Positions 39,838-52,239 of a stretch of DNA of 64,000 nt are shown piece after piece. Numbering within the stretch: position 1 is the first letter of the stretch; each line of letters opens with the position of its first letter. The position numbers were made by a program, and so were the translations under genes. Source of the stretch: Microplitis mediator. Lineage: Eukaryota; Arthropoda; Insecta; Hymenoptera; Braconidae. The notes below the pieces were generated by a model. The model worked only from the letters and a program-made list of their open reading frames with translations, was not told the DNA's origin and did not search any database. Location: positions 310,001 through 374,000 of the forward strand of contig NW_026643289.1 of NCBI RefSeq assembly GCF_029852145.1, written 5' to 3'.

Positions 39838-41799
39838 CAAAGTACTATCACTTAATTTTCTGCCAATCAGTTGTACTTTGTGTCATTTTTTGTCATATCT
39901 AAATTTTTTCCTTTTTTTTTCTTAATCTGACATAGTTGTCTTTTATATAATATTTTTGGCTCTTAAGTTTACCACCATAACTTAAGTTTTTTCAATATGT
40001 GCCATTATGTTTAGTAGTTTTTGTCTTTTGTACGTTATCATATAAAATTGTAAGCATTTGTATGCGTACTTTATGAACAGCCGACAACTCATACTAGTAC
40101 GAGCCGGCGTTAAAATAAATTGTTATTTTCATTCAAATAACATACAAGTATATGGCGGCGGATAGTTTGCAAAGTACTATCACTTAATTTTTTGCCAATC
40201 ACTTGTACTTTGTGTCATTTTTTGACATCTATAAATTTTTTCTTTTTTTTTCTTAATCTGACATAGTTGTCTTTTATATTATAATTTTGGCTCTTAAGTT
40301 TACCACCATAACTTAAGTTTTTTCAATATGTGCCATTATGTTTAGTAGTTTTTGTCTTTTGTACGTTAACATATAAAATTGTAAGCATTTGTATGCGTAC
40401 TTTATGAACAGCCGACAACTCATACTAGTACGAGCCGGCGTTAAAATGAATTGTTATTTTTATTCAAATAACATACGAGTATATGGCGGCGGATAGTTTG
40501 CAAAGTACTATCACTTAATTTTTTGCCAATCAGTTGTACTTTGTGTCATTTTTTGACATCTATAAATTTTTTCCTTTTTTTTTCTTAATCTGACATAGTT
40601 GTCTTTTATATTATATTTTTGGCTCTTAAGTTTACCACCATAACTTAAGTTTTTTCAATATGTGCCATTATGTTTAGTAGTTTTTGTCTTTTGTACGTTA
40701 ACATATAAAATTGTAAGCATTTGTATGCGTACTCTATGAACAGCCGACAACTCATACTAGTACGAGCCGGCGTTAAAATGAATTGTTATTTTCATTCAAA
40801 TAACATACAAGTATATGGCGGTGGATAGTTTGCAAAGTACTATCACTTAATTTTCTGCCAATCAGTTGTACTTTGTGTCATTTTTTGACATCTATAAATT
40901 TTTTCCTTTTTTTTTCTTAATCTGACATAGTTGTCTTTTATATTATATTTTTGGCTCTTAAGTTTACCACCATAACTTAAGTTTTTCCAATATGTGCCAT
41001 TATGTTTAGTAGTTTTTGTCTTTTGTACGTTAACATATAAAATTGTAAGCATTTGTATGCTTACTTTATGAACAGCCGACAACTCATACTAGTACGAGCC
41101 GGCGTTCAAATGAATTGTTATTTTCATTCAAATAACATACAAGTATATGGTGGCGGATACTTTGCAAAGTACTATCACTTAATTTTTTGCCAATCAGTTG
41201 TACTTTGTGTCATTTTTTGACATATCTAAATTTTTTCCTTTTTTTTTCTTAATCTGACATAGTTGTCTCTTATATTATATTTTTGGCTCTTAAGTTTACC
41301 ACCATAACTTAAGTTTTTTCAATATGTGCCATTATGTTTAGTAGTTTTTGTCTTTTGTACGTTAACATATAAAATTGTAAGCATTTGTATGCGTACTTTA
41401 TGAACAGCCGACAACTCATACTAGTACGAGCCGGCGTTAAAATGAATTGTTATTTCCATTCAAATAACATGCAAGTATATGGCGGCGGATAGTTTGCAAA
41501 GTACTATCACTTAATTTTTTGCCAATCACTTGTACTTTGTGTCATTTTTTGACATATATAAATTTTTTTCTTTATTTTTCTTAATCTGACATAGTTGTCG
41601 TTCATATTATATTTTTGGCTCTTAAGTTTACCACCATAACTTAAGTTTTTTCAATATGTGCCATTATGTTTAGTAGTTTTTGTCTTTTGTACGTTAACAT
41701 ATAAAATTGTAAGCATTTGTATGCGTACTTTATGAACAGCCGACAACTCATACTAGTACGAGCCGGCGTTAAAATGAATTGTTATTTTCATTCAAATAA

Positions 41800-44700
41800 C
41801 ATACAAGTATATGGCGGCGGATAGTTTGCAAAGTACTATCACTTAATTTTCTGCCAATCAGTTGTACTTTGTGTCATTTTTTGACATATCTAAATTTTTT
41901 CCTTTTTTTTTCTTAATCTGACATAGTTGTCTTTTATATTATATTTTTGGCTCTTAAGTGTACCACCATAACTTAAGTTTTTTCAATATGTGCCATTATG
42001 TTTAGTAGTTTTTGTCTTTTGTACGTTAACATATAAAATTGTAAGCATTTGTATGCGTACTTTATGAACAGCCGACAACTCATACTAGTACGAGCCGGCG
42101 TTAAAATGAATTGTTATTTTCATTCAAATAACATGCAAGTATATGGCGGCGGATAGTTTGCAAAGTACTATCACTTAATTTTTTGCCAATCACTTGTACT
42201 TTGTGTCATTTTTTGACATATATAAATATTTTTCTTTATTTTTCTTAATCTGACATAGTTGTCGTTCATATTATATTTTTGGCTCTTAAGTTTACCACCA
42301 TAACTTAAGTTTTTTCAATATGTGCCATTATGTTTAGTAGTTTTTGTCTTTTGTACGTTAACATATAAAATTGTAAGCATTTGTATGCGTACTTTATGAA
42401 CAGCCGACAACTCATACTAGTACGAGCCGGCGTTAAAATGAATTGTTATTTTTATTCAAATAACATACGAGTATATGGCGGCGGATAGTTTGCAAAGTAC
42501 TATCACTTAATTTTTTGCCAATCAGTTGTACTTTGTGTCATTTTTTGACATCTATAAATTTTTTCCTTTTTTTTTCTTAATCTGACATAGTTGTCTTTTA
42601 TATTATATTTTTGGCTCTCAAGTTTACCACCATAACTTAAGTTTTTTCAATATGTGCCATTATGTTTAGTAGTTTTTGTCTTTTGTACGTTAACATATAA
42701 AATTGTAAGCATTTGTATGCGTACTCTATGAACAGCCGACAACTCATACTAGTACGAGCCGGCGTTAAAATGAATTGTTATTTTCATTCAAATAACATAC
42801 AAGTATATGGCGGTGGATAGTTTGCAAAGTACTATCACTTAATTTTCTGCCAATCAGTTGTACTTTGTGTCATTTTTTGTCATATCTAAATTTTTTCCTT
42901 TTTTTTTCTTAATCTGACATAGTTGTCTTTTATATTATATTTTTGGCTCTTAAGTTTACCACCATAACTTAAGTTTTTTCAATATGTGCCATTATGTTTA
43001 GTAGTTTTTGTCTTTTGTACGTTAACATATAAAATTGTAAGCATTTGTATGCTTACTTTATGAACAGCCGACAACTCATACTAGTACGAGCCGGCGTTCA
43101 AATGAATTATTATTTTCATTCAAATAACATACAAGTATATGGTGGCGGATACTTTGCAAAGTACTATCACTTAATTTTTTGCCAATCAGTTGTACTTTGT
43201 GTCATTTTTTGACATATATAAATTTTTTTCTTTTTTTTTCTTAATCTGACATAGTTGTCTTTTATATTATGTTTTGGCTCTTAAGTTTACCACCATAACT
43301 TAAGTTTTTTCAATATGTGCCATTATGTTTAGTAGTTTTTGTCTTTTGTACGTTATCATATAAAATTGTAAGCATTTGTATGCGTACTTTATGAACAGCC
43401 GACAACTCATACTAGTACGAGCCGGCGTTAAAATGAATTGTTATTTTCATTCAAATAACATACAAGTATATGGCGGCGGATAGTTTGCAAAGTCTTATCA
43501 CTTAATTTTTTGCCAATCACTTGTACTTTGTGTCTTTTTTTGACATATATAAATTTTTTCCTCTATTTTTCTTAATCTGACATAGTTGTCTTTTATATTA
43601 TATTTTTGGCTCTTAAGTTTACCACCATAACTTAAGTTTTTTCAATATGTGCCATTATGTTTAGTAGTTTTTGTCTTTTGTACGTTAACATATAAAATTG
43701 TAAGCATTTGTATGCGTACTTTATGAACAGCCGACAACTCATACTAGTACGAGCCGGCGTTAAAATGAATTGTTATTTTCATTCAAATAACATACAAGTA
43801 TATGGCGGCGGATAGTTTGCAAAGTACTATCACTTAATTTTCTGCCAATCAGTTGTACTTTGTGTCATTTTTTGACATATCTAAATTTTTTCCTTTTTTT
43901 TTCTTAATCTGACATAGTTGTCTTTTATATTATATTTTTGGCTCTTAAGTTTACCACCATAACTTAAGTTTTTTCAATATGTGCCATTATGTTTAGTAGT
44001 TTTTGTCTTTTGTACGTTAACATATAAAATTGTAAGCATTTGTATGCGTACTTTATGAACAGCCGACAACTCATACTAGTACGAGCCGGCGTTAAAATGA
44101 ATTGTTATTTTCATTCAAATAACATGCAAGTATATGGCGGCGGATAGTTTGCAAAGTACTATCACTTAATTTTTTGCCAATCACTTGTACTTTGTGTCAT
44201 TTTTTGACATATATAAATTTTTTTCTTTATTTTTCTTAATCTGACATAGTTGTCGTTCATATTATATTTTTGGCTCTTAAGTTTACCACCATAACTTAAG
44301 TTTTTTCAATATGTGCCATTATGTTTAGTAGTTTTTGTCTTTTGTACGTTAACATATAAAATTGTAAGCATTTGTATGCGTACTTTATGAACAGCCGACA
44401 ACTCATACTAGTACGAGCCGGCGTTAAAATGAATTGTTATTTTCATTCAAATAACATACAAGTATATGGTGGCGGATAGTTTGCAAAGTACTATCACTTA
44501 ATTTTTTACCAATCAGTTGTACTTTGTGTCATTTTTTGACATCTATAAATTTTTTCCTTTTTTTTCTTAATCTGACATAGTTGTCTTTTATATTATATTT
44601 TTGGCTCTTAACTTTATCACCATAACTTAAGTTTTTTCAATATGTGCCATTATGTTTAGTAGTTTTTGTCTTTTGTACGTTAACATATAAAATTGTAAGC
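41800..44700. repeat. Segmental satellite copy A (partner at 47.45-50.4 kb)
   Basis: The segment matches about 47450-50400 at offset 5641 bp (17 monomers). Shared marks are ACATACGAG (42463 and 48104), GGCTCTCAAG (near 42613 and 48254), GAATTATTATT (43104 and 48745) and the short TATTATGTTTTGG monomer that follows. Agreement fails before about 41.5 kb and after about 44.7 kb, so this is a displaced block and not a simple tandem HOR. Confidence 0.75.
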
Positions 44701-45810
44701 ATTTGTATGCGTACTTTATGAACAGCCGACAACTCATACTAGTACGAGCCGGCGTTAAAATGAATTGTTATTTTCATTCAAATAACATACAAGTATATGG
44801 CGGCGGATAGTTTGCAAAGTACTATCACTTAATTTTTTGCCAATCACTTGTACTTTGTGTCATTTTTTGACATCTATAAATTTTTTCTTTTTTTTTTCTT
44901 AATCTGACATAGTTGTCTTTTATATTATATTTTTGGCTCTTAAGTTTACCACCATAACTTAAATTCTTTCAATATGTGCCATTATGTTTAGTAGTTTTTG
45001 TCTTTTGTACGTTAACATATAAAATTGTAAGCATTTGTATGCGTACTTTATGAACAGCCGACAACTCATACTAGTACGAGCCGGCGTTAAAATGAATTGT
45101 TATTTTCATTCAAATAACATGCAAGTATATGGCGGCGGATAGTTTGCAAAGTACTATCACTTAATTTTTTGCCAATCACTTGTACTTTGTGTCATTTTTT
45201 GACATATATAAATTTTTTTCTTTATTTTTCTTAATCTGACATAGTTGTCGTTCATATTATATTTTTGGCTCTTAAGTTTACCACCATAACTTAAGTTTTT
45301 TCAATATGTGCCATTATGTTTAGTAGTTTTTGTCTTTTGTACGTTAACATATAAAATTGTAAGCATTTGTATGCGTACTTTATGAACAGCCGACAACTCA
45401 TACTAGTACGAGCCGGCGTTAAAATGAATTGTTATTTTCATTCAAATAACATACAAGTATATGGCGGCGGATAGTTTGCAAAGTACTATCACTTAATTTT
45501 TTGCCAATCAGTTGTTCTTTGTGTCATTTTTTGACATCTATAAATTTTTTCCTTTTTTTTTCTTAATCTGACATAGTTGTCTTTTATATTATATTTTTGG
45601 CTCTTAAGTTTACCACCATAACTTAAGTTTTTTCAATATGTGCCATTATGTTTAGTAGTTTTTGTCTTTTGTACGTTAACATATAAAATTGTAAGCATTT
45701 GTATGCGTACTTTATGAACAGCCGACAACTCATACTAGTACGAGCCGGCGTTAATATGAATTGTTATTTTCATTCAAATAACATGCAAGTATATGGCGGC
45801 GGATAGTTTG

Positions 45811-48800
45811 CAACGTACTATCACTTAATTTTTTGCCCATCACTTGTACTTTGTGTCATTTTTTGACATCTATAAATTTTTTCTTTTTTTTTTCTTAATC
45901 TGACATAGTTGTCTTTTATATTATATTTTTGGCTCTTAAGTTTACCACCATAACTTAAGTTTTTTCAATATGTGCCATTATGTTTAGTAGTTTTTGTCTT
46001 TTGTACGTTAACATATAAAATTGTAAGCATTTGTATGCTTACTTTATGAACAGCCGACAACTCATTCTAGTACGAGCCGGCGTTCAGATGAATCGTTATT
46101 TTCATTCAAATAACATACAAGTATATGGTGGCGGATACTTTGCAAAGTACTATCACTTAATTTTTTGCCAATCAGTTGTACTTTGTGTCATCTTTTTACA
46201 TATATAAATTTTTTTCTTTTTTTATCTTAATCTGACATAGTTGTCTTTTATATTATGTTTTGGCTCTTAAGTTTACCAACATAACTTAAGTTTTTTCAAT
46301 ATGTGCCATTATGTTTAGTAGTTTTTGTCTTTTGTACGTTATCATATAAAATTGTAAGCATTTGTATGCGTACTTTATGAACAGCCGACAACTCATACTA
46401 GTACGAGCCGGCGTTAAAATGAATTGTTATTTTCATTCAAATAACATACAAGTATATGGCGGCGGATAGTTTGCAAAGTCTTATCACTTAATTTTTTGCC
46501 AATCACTTGTACTTTGTGTCATTTTTTGACATATATAAATTTTTTCCTCTATTATTTTTAATCTGACATAGTTGTCTTTTATATTATATTTTTGGCTCTT
46601 AAGTTCACCACCATAACTTAAGTTTTTTCAATATGTGCCATTATGTTTAGTAGTTTTTGTCTTTCGTACGTTAACATATAAAATTGTAAGCATTTGTATG
46701 CGTACTTTATGAACAGCCGAAAACTCATACTAGTACGAGCCGGCGTTAAAATGAATTGTTATTTTCATTCAAATAACATACAAGTATATGACGGCGGATA
46801 GTTTGCAAAGTACTATCACTTAATTTTCTGCCAATCAGTTGTACTTTGTGTCATTTTTTGACATATCTAAATTTTTTCCTTTTTTTTTCTTAATCTGACA
46901 TAGTTGTCTTTTATATTATATTTTTGGCTCTTAAGTTTACCACCATAACTTAAGTTTTTTCAATATGTGCCATTATGTTTAGTAGTTTTTGTCTTTTGTA
47001 CATTAACATATAAAATTGTAAGCATTTGTATGCGTACTTTATGAACAGCCGACAACTCATACTAGTACGAGCCGGCGTTAAAATGAATTGTTATTTTTAT
47101 TCAAATAACATACGAGTATATGGCGGCGGATAGTTTGCAAAGTACTATCACTTAATTTTTTGCCAATCAGTTGTACTTTGTGTCATTTTTTGACATCTAT
47201 AAATTTTTTCCTTTTTTTTTCTTAATCTGACATAGTTGTCTTTTATATTATATTTTTGGCTCTTAAGTTTACCACCATAACTTAAGTTTTTTCAATATGT
47301 GCAATTATGTTTAGTAGTTTTTGTCTTTTGTACGTTAACATATAAAATTGTAAGCATTTGTATGCGTACTCTATGAACAGCCGACAACTCATACTAGTAC
47401 GAGCCGGCGTTAAAATGAATTGTTATTTTCATTCAAATAACATACAAGTATATGGCGGTGGATAGTTTGCAAAGTACTATCACTTAATTTTCTGCCAATC
47501 AGTTGTACTTTGTGTCATTTTTTGTCATATCTAAATTTTTTCCTTTTTTTTTCTTAATCTGACATAGTTGTCTTTTATATTATATTTTTGGCTCTTAAGT
47601 TTACCACCATAACTTAAGTTTTTTCAATATGTGCCATTATGTTTAGTAGTTTTTGTCTTTTGTACGTTAACATATAAAATTGTAAGCATTTGTATGCGTA
47701 CTTTATGAACAGCCGACAACTCATACTAGTACGAGCCGGCGTTAAAATGAATTGTTATTTTCATTCAAATAACATGCAAGTATATGGCGGCGGATAGTTT
47801 GCAAAGTACTATCACTTAATTTTTTGCCAATCACTTGTACTTTGTGTCATTTTTTGACATATATAAATTTTTTTCTTTATTTTTCTTAATCTGACATAGT
47901 TGTCGTTCATATTATATTTTTGGCTCTCAAGTTTACCACCATAACTTAAGTTTTTTCAATATGTGCCATTATGTTTAGTAGTTTTTGTCTTTTGTACGTT
48001 AACATATAAAATTGTAAGCATTTGTATGCGTACTTTATGAACAGCCGACAACTCATACTAGTACGAGCCGGCGTTAAAATGAATTGTTATTTTTATTCAA
48101 ATAACATACGAGTATATGGCGGCGGATAGTTTGCAAAGTACTATCACTTAATTTTTTGCCAATCAGTTGTACTTTGTGTCATTTTTTGACATCTATAAAT
48201 TTTTTCCTTTTTTTTTCTTAATCTGACATAGTTGTCTTTTATATTATATTTTTGGCTCTCAAGTTTACCACCATAACTTAAGTTTTTTCAATATGTGCCA
48301 TTATGTTTAGTAGTTTTTGTCTTTTGTACGTTAACATATAAAATTGTAAGCATTTGTATGCGTACTCTATGAACAGCCGACAACTCATACTAGTACGAGC
48401 CGGCGTTAAAATGAATTGTTATTTTCATTCAAATAACATACAAGTATATGGCGGTGGATAGTTTGCAAAGTACTATCACTTAATTTTCTGCCAATCAGTT
48501 GTACTTTGTGTCATTTTTTGTCATATCTAAATTTTTTCCTTTTTTTTTCTTAATCTGACATAGTTGTCTTTTATATTATATTTTTGGCTCTTAAGTTTAC
48601 CACCATAACTTAAGTTTTTTCAATATGTGCCAATATGTTTAGTAGTTTTTGTCTTTTGTACGTTAACATATAAAATTGTAAGCATTTGTATGCTTACTTT
48701 ATGAACAGCCGACAACTCATACTAGTACGAGCCGGCGTTCAAATGAATTATTATTTTCATTCAAATAACATACAAGTATATGGTGGCGGATACTTTGCAA

Positions 48801-50050
48801 AGTACTATCACTTAATTTTTTGCCAATCAGTTGTACTTTGTGTCATTTTTCGACATATATAAATTTTTTTCTTTTTTTTTCTTAATCTGACATAGTTGTC
48901 TTTTATATTATGTTTTGGCTCTTAAGTTTACCACCATAACTTAAGTTTTTTCAATATGTGCCATTATGTTTAGTAGTTTTTGTCTTTTGTACGTTATCAT
49001 ATAAAATTGTAAGCATTTGTATGCGTACTTTATGAACAGCCGACAACTCATACTAGTACGAGCCGGCGTTAAAATGAATTGTTATTTTCATTCAAATAAC
49101 ATACAAGTATATGGCGGCGGATAGTTTGCAAAGTCTTATCACTTAATTTTTTGCCAATCACTTGTACTTTGTGTCATTTTTTGACATATATAAATTTTTT
49201 CCTCTATTTTTCTTAATCTGACATAGTTGTCTTTTATATTATATTTTTGGCTCTTAAGTTTACCACCATAACTTAAGTTTTTTCAATATGTGCCATTATG
49301 TTTAGTAGTTTTTGTCTTTTGTACGTTAACATATAAAATTGTAAGCATTTGTATGCGTACTTTATGAACAGCCGACAACTCATACTAGTACGAGCCGGCG
49401 TTAAAATGAATTGTTATTTTCATTCAAATAACATACAAGTATATGGCGGCGGATAGTTTGCAAAGTACTATCACTTAATTTTCTGCCAATCAGTTGTACT
49501 TTGTGTCATTTTTTGACATATCTAAATTTTTTCCTTTTTTTTTCTTAATCTGACATAGTTGTCTTTTATATTATATTTTTCGCTCTTAAGTTTACCACCA
49601 TAACTTAAGTTTTTTCAATATGTGCCATTATGTTTAGTAGTTTTTGTCTTTTGTACGTTAACATATAAAATTGTAAGCATTTGTATGCGTACTTTATGAA
49701 CAGCCGACAACTCATACTAGTACGAGCCGGCGTTAAAATGAATTGTTATTTTCATTCAAATAACATGCAAGTATATGGCGGTGGATAGTTTGCAAAGTAC
49801 TATCACTTAATTTTTTGCCAATCACTTGTACTTTGTGTCATTTTTTGACATATATAAATTTTTTTCTTTATTTTTCTTAATCTGACATAGTTGTCGTTCA
49901 TATTATATTTTTGGCTCTTAAGTTTACCACCATAACTTAAGTTTTTTCAATATGTGCCATTATGTTTAGTAGTTTTTGTCTTTTGTACGTTAACATATAA
50001 AATTGTAAGCATTTGTATGCTTACTTTATGAACAGCCGACAACTCATACT
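45811..50050. repeat. Segmental satellite copy B (partner at 52.38-55.25 kb)
   Basis: A run of rare variants here recurs on the other side of the LTR. Examples are CAACGTAC with TTGCCCATCAC (45811 and 52378), GTTCAGATGAATCG (near 46082 and 52650), TCTATTATTTTT (near 46550 and 52787), TATATGACGGCGG (near 46786 and 53022) and GTACATTAAC (near 46998 and 53234). A trimer offset of 996 also exists inside this copy, with ACATACGAG at 47108 and 48104. Confidence 0.78.
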
Positions 50051-50988
50051 AGTACGAGCCGGCGTTAAAATGAATTGTTATTTTCATTCAAATAACATAC
50101 AAGTATATGGCGGCGGATAGTTTGCAAAGTACTATCACTTAATTTTTTGCCAATCAGTTGTACTTTGTGTCATTTTTTGACATCTATAAATTTTCTCCTT
50201 TTTTTTTCTTAATCTGACATAGTTGTCTTTTATATTATATTTTTGGCTCTTAAGTTTACCACCATAACTTAAGTTTTTTCAATATGTGCCATTATGTTTA
50301 GTAGTTTTTGTCTTTTGTACGTTAACATATAAAATTGTAAGCATTTGTATGCGTACTTTATGAACAGCCGACAACTCATACTAGTACGAGCCGGCGTTAA
50401 AATGAATTGTTATTTTCATTCAAATAACATACAAGTATATGGCGGTGGATAGTTTGCAAAGTACTATCACTTAATTTTCTGCCAATCAGTTGTACTTTGT
50501 GTCATTTTTTGTCATATCTAAATTTTTTCCTTTTTTTTTCTTAATCTGACATAGTTGTCTTTTATATTATATTTTTGGCTCTTAAGTTTACCACCATAAC
50601 TTAAGTTTTTTCAATATGTGCCATTATGTTTAGTAGTTTTTGTCTTTTGTACGTTATCATATAAAATTGTAAGCATTTGTAGGCGTACTTTATGAACAGC
50701 CGACAACTCATACTAGTACGAGCCGGCGTTAAAATAAATTGTTATTTTCATTCAAATAACATACAAGTATATGGCGGCGGATAGTTTGCAAAGTACTATC
50801 ACTTAATTTTTTGCCAATCACTTGTACTTTGTGTCATTTTTTGACATCTATAAATTTTTTCTTTTTTTTTTCTTAATCTGACATAGTTGTCTTTTATATT
50901 ATATTTTTGGCTCTTAAGTTTACCACCATAACTTAAGTTTTTTCAATATGTGCCATTATGTTTAGTAGTTTTTGTCTTTTGTACGTTA

Positions 50989-50992
50989 ACAT
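50989..50992. repeat. Target site duplication, left copy (ACAT)
   Basis: ACAT lies immediately left of the TG terminus, inside the conserved satellite segment GTTAACATATAAAA, at unit position 201-204. A 5 bp AACAT reading is possible only if the element ends at 52244 (TTAC) instead of at CA. Confidence 0.85.
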
Positions 50993-51045
50993 TGAAACGA
51001 AGTTGAGGTCCACCCCTCTAATAGGGATGAATCAACCGTCCGTTA

Positions 51046-51064
51046 CCCATTTAAATTAAATGGG
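51046..51064. other. Perfect 19-bp palindrome in the LTR
   Basis: CCCATTTAA and TTAAATGGG flank a single central A. It lies in the left part of the LTR, where promoter and enhancer elements (U3) would sit if the element reads on the + strand. Function is unknown. Confidence 0.7.
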
Positions 51065-51076
51065 CCCGTGTCCCTT

Positions 51077-51120
51077 TTAGCTAGTGAGCTAATAATTCGG
51101 TAACAGATCCTGGTGTTACC
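51077..51120. other. Two adjacent short hairpins in the LTR
   Basis: TTAGCT-AGTG-AGCTAA (51077-51092) is a perfect 6 bp stem. GGTAACA-GATCCTGG-TGTTACC (51099-51120) is a perfect 7 bp stem. GGTAAC recurs near the right end of the element (near 52175 as GTGGTAAC and near 52193 as GGGTAAC), so it may be a repeated element-specific motif. Confidence 0.6.
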
Positions 51121-51175
51121 CGGTTCGTAAGGACCAGACGACCGGTTGGCCATAAATTTATATATGCAAAAGGCA

Positions 51176-51181
51176 TATAAA
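51176..51181 (+). promoter_or_regulatory. Candidate TATA box of the LTR
   Basis: TATAAA occurs in the context GGCATATAAAGG about 180 bp from the left end, after an AT-rich stretch. The position suits a U3 promoter in a + oriented LTR. It is only a motif match in moderately AT-rich DNA. Confidence 0.35.
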
Positions 51182-51357
51182 GGATCGGGAGTCATGGGGC
51201 CTTTATAGGGTATTAATATACCAGAAAGAGAGATAGACTACAGGTAGTTGCAAATAAGCCAGACTAGTGAGAAGCACAAGAAATTATAGTGGTATAATAA
51301 CAGTATTATTATACTTACCTGTGAGGTGTTGATTCACTGGCGTTGATGATCGAGAGC

Positions 51358-51363
51358 AATAAA
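51358..51363 (+). promoter_or_regulatory. Candidate polyadenylation signal of the LTR
   Basis: AATAAA lies 182 bp downstream of the TATAAA candidate, a spacing that would allow a short R region. Another AATAAA is at 51964-51969. Either could be chance. Confidence 0.3.
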
Positions 51364-51370
51364 TAATTAA

Positions 51371-51400
51371 GACAATTGTGAGCTCTGTATCACAATTGTC
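51371..51400. other. Perfect 10-bp stem hairpin before the minisatellite
   Basis: GACAATTGTG and CACAATTGTC flank a 10-base loop. It ends 12 bases before the first 45 bp minisatellite unit. Each arm itself contains the palindrome ACAATTGT. It could act as a protein site, RNA hairpin or terminator-like structure; nothing in the sequence distinguishes these. Confidence 0.7.
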
Positions 51401-51412
51401 TGGTATAGCTAC

Positions 51413-51726
51413 AAGCAGGTATTGTAGATGATAATCGCGGCAGGTACGCGCTTCTGTAAGCAGGTATTACAGGGTAAATCGCGGCAGGTACGCGCTTCCA
51501 CAAGCAGGTATTGTGGGATGAGATCGTGGCAGGTACACGCTTCTACGAGCAGGTATCGTAGGAAAGGAGTGCAGCAGGTATGCACCTCTACAAGCAGGTA
51601 TTGTAGGAAAATGTCGCGGCAGGTACGCGCTTCCACAAGCAGGTTTTGCGGGAAAAGGACGTGGCAGGTACACGCTTCTACGAGCAGGTATCGTAGGAAA
51701 AGGATGTAGCAGGTATACATCTTTAC
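51413..51726. repeat. 45-bp minisatellite, 7 units, inside the LTR
   Basis: Units start at 51413, 51458, 51502, 51547, 51592, 51637 and 51682. All are 45 bp except the second, which is 44 bp. Each unit contains AAGCAGGTAT or GAGCAGGTAT near its start and GCAGGTAYRC then CTTCTAC or a near match at its end, so GCAGGTA recurs twice per unit. The variable middle differs between units, and units 3-4 resemble units 6-7, suggesting a three-unit (about 135 bp) higher-order period. The 45 bp length keeps frames open on both strands and generates open frames of 68-103 codons that are by-products, not genes. Confidence 0.92.
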
Positions 51727-51832
51727 GGGGTTACCGTCTTCTACAGGAAGGTATGTAGGCTAGGATGAGGATACAGCAGGTATGCACCTCTACGGGGATG
51801 CCGTCTTCTACAGGAAGGTATGTAGGCTAGGA
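51727..51832. repeat. 67-bp duplication following the minisatellite
   Basis: A GGGG-T/A-T-A/G-CCGTCTTCTACAGG unit begins at 51727 and again at 51794. The two share about 39 bp through GGTATGTAGGCTAGGA with two mismatches. Between them is a copy of the minisatellite end (ACAGCAGGTATGCACCTCTAC), so this block is a composite derived partly from the 45 bp repeat. Confidence 0.8.
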
Positions 51833-51853
51833 AGTGTAGGTAGTTCTACGAGA

Positions 51854-51881
51854 AAATAATCATTGAAGTTAATGATTATTT
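51854..51881. other. Perfect 11-bp stem hairpin in the LTR
   Basis: AAATAATCATT and AATGATTATTT flank the six-base loop GAAGTT. It is the longest perfect stem in the element and lies just after the repeats. Role unknown. Confidence 0.7.
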
Positions 51882-52057
51882 GAGCAATTAAAAAGTATAC
51901 TTAAATACTACTGAATACTTAGTCGTAGACAGGTAAGTAAAAGTTAAAAGAAAAGGTTAAAAGAATAAACAGTATTTATTATAAATCCATAGTAATGGTA
52001 AAGTTGAGAAAAGGAGAAAAGCTGAGTAATTAGCGGCGCGCAGGCCTTCTTATAGAT

Positions 52058-52085
52058 TCACGTCGATGCTTATGCGTCGACGTGA
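52058..52085. other. Perfect 9-bp GC-containing hairpin in the LTR
   Basis: TCACGTCGA and TCGACGTGA flank the 10-base loop TGCTTATGCG. It is unusually CpG-rich for this window. Confidence 0.7.
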
Positions 52086-52090
52086 TGCGC

Positions 52091-52146
52091 ATCCCTTCCA
52101 TTTAAAATACGAATGGAGAGGGATTATTAAATAATAATAATAATTA
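52091..52146. other. 12-bp stem hairpin with one bulge, then an ATA microsatellite
   Basis: ATCCCTTCCATT (52091-52102) pairs with AATGGAGAGGGAT (52112-52124) with one bulged base. It is followed by a short ATA/TAA microsatellite at about 52131-52146. Confidence 0.6.
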
Positions 52147-52203
52147 AGTATAGTCTAGCGGGTAAACCAGATAACACGTGGTAACTACCCAGGGTAACTG
52201 CCT

Positions 52204-52239
52204 ATTATCATGGTATGATAATGAGGATTTATAAACCTC
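52204..52239. other. Two terminal hairpins just inside the right LTR end
   Basis: ATTATCAT-GGT-ATGATAAT (52204-52222) is a perfect 8 bp stem. GAGGATTTA-TAAACCTC (52223-52239) pairs with one bulge and no loop, so it may extrude poorly. They abut each other six bases from the CA terminus. Confidence 0.6.

Larger units (their letters stand above)
1..50992. repeat. 332-bp satellite array, left part (about 153.6 monomers)
   Basis: This is a head-to-tail tandem array. The phase mark CAAAGTAC recurs at 1, 333, 664, 996 (as CAACGTAC), 1328, 1660, 1993, 2325, 2657, 2990, 3322 and so on, giving spacings of 331-333 bp; monomers with TATTATGTTTTGG are about 2 bp shorter. Within a unit the order is: the TTTTTTGCCAATCA box, a T-rich tract near unit position 67-86, the TCTGACATAGTTGTC box, TTTACCACCATAAC, GTACGTTAACATATAAAATTG, a GTAAGCAT/ATGC dyad at 213-232, a GC-rich dyad at 243-271, and a GGCGGCGGATAG segment before the next unit. 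No gene is present. Every stretch over 300 bases here is satellite. The class is certain; the chromosomal location (centromere, pericentromere or other heterochromatin) is inference. Confidence 0.98.

Noticed and set aside
51078..51130. Pol III A/B boxes or a tRNA-derived SINE in the insertion
   Set aside because: GGTTCG at 51122 resembles a B box, but the A-box candidate TAGCTAGTGAG mismatches the consensus, the rest of the B box does not fit, and there is no poly-A tail or tRNA fold. TG/CA ends and the 4 bp duplication fit an LTR better.
51409..51720. Open frames of 68-103 codons on both strands within the LTR
   Set aside because: They overlap on opposite strands across the 45 bp minisatellite. 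A period divisible by three keeps frames open, and the peptides are only 15-residue repeats.
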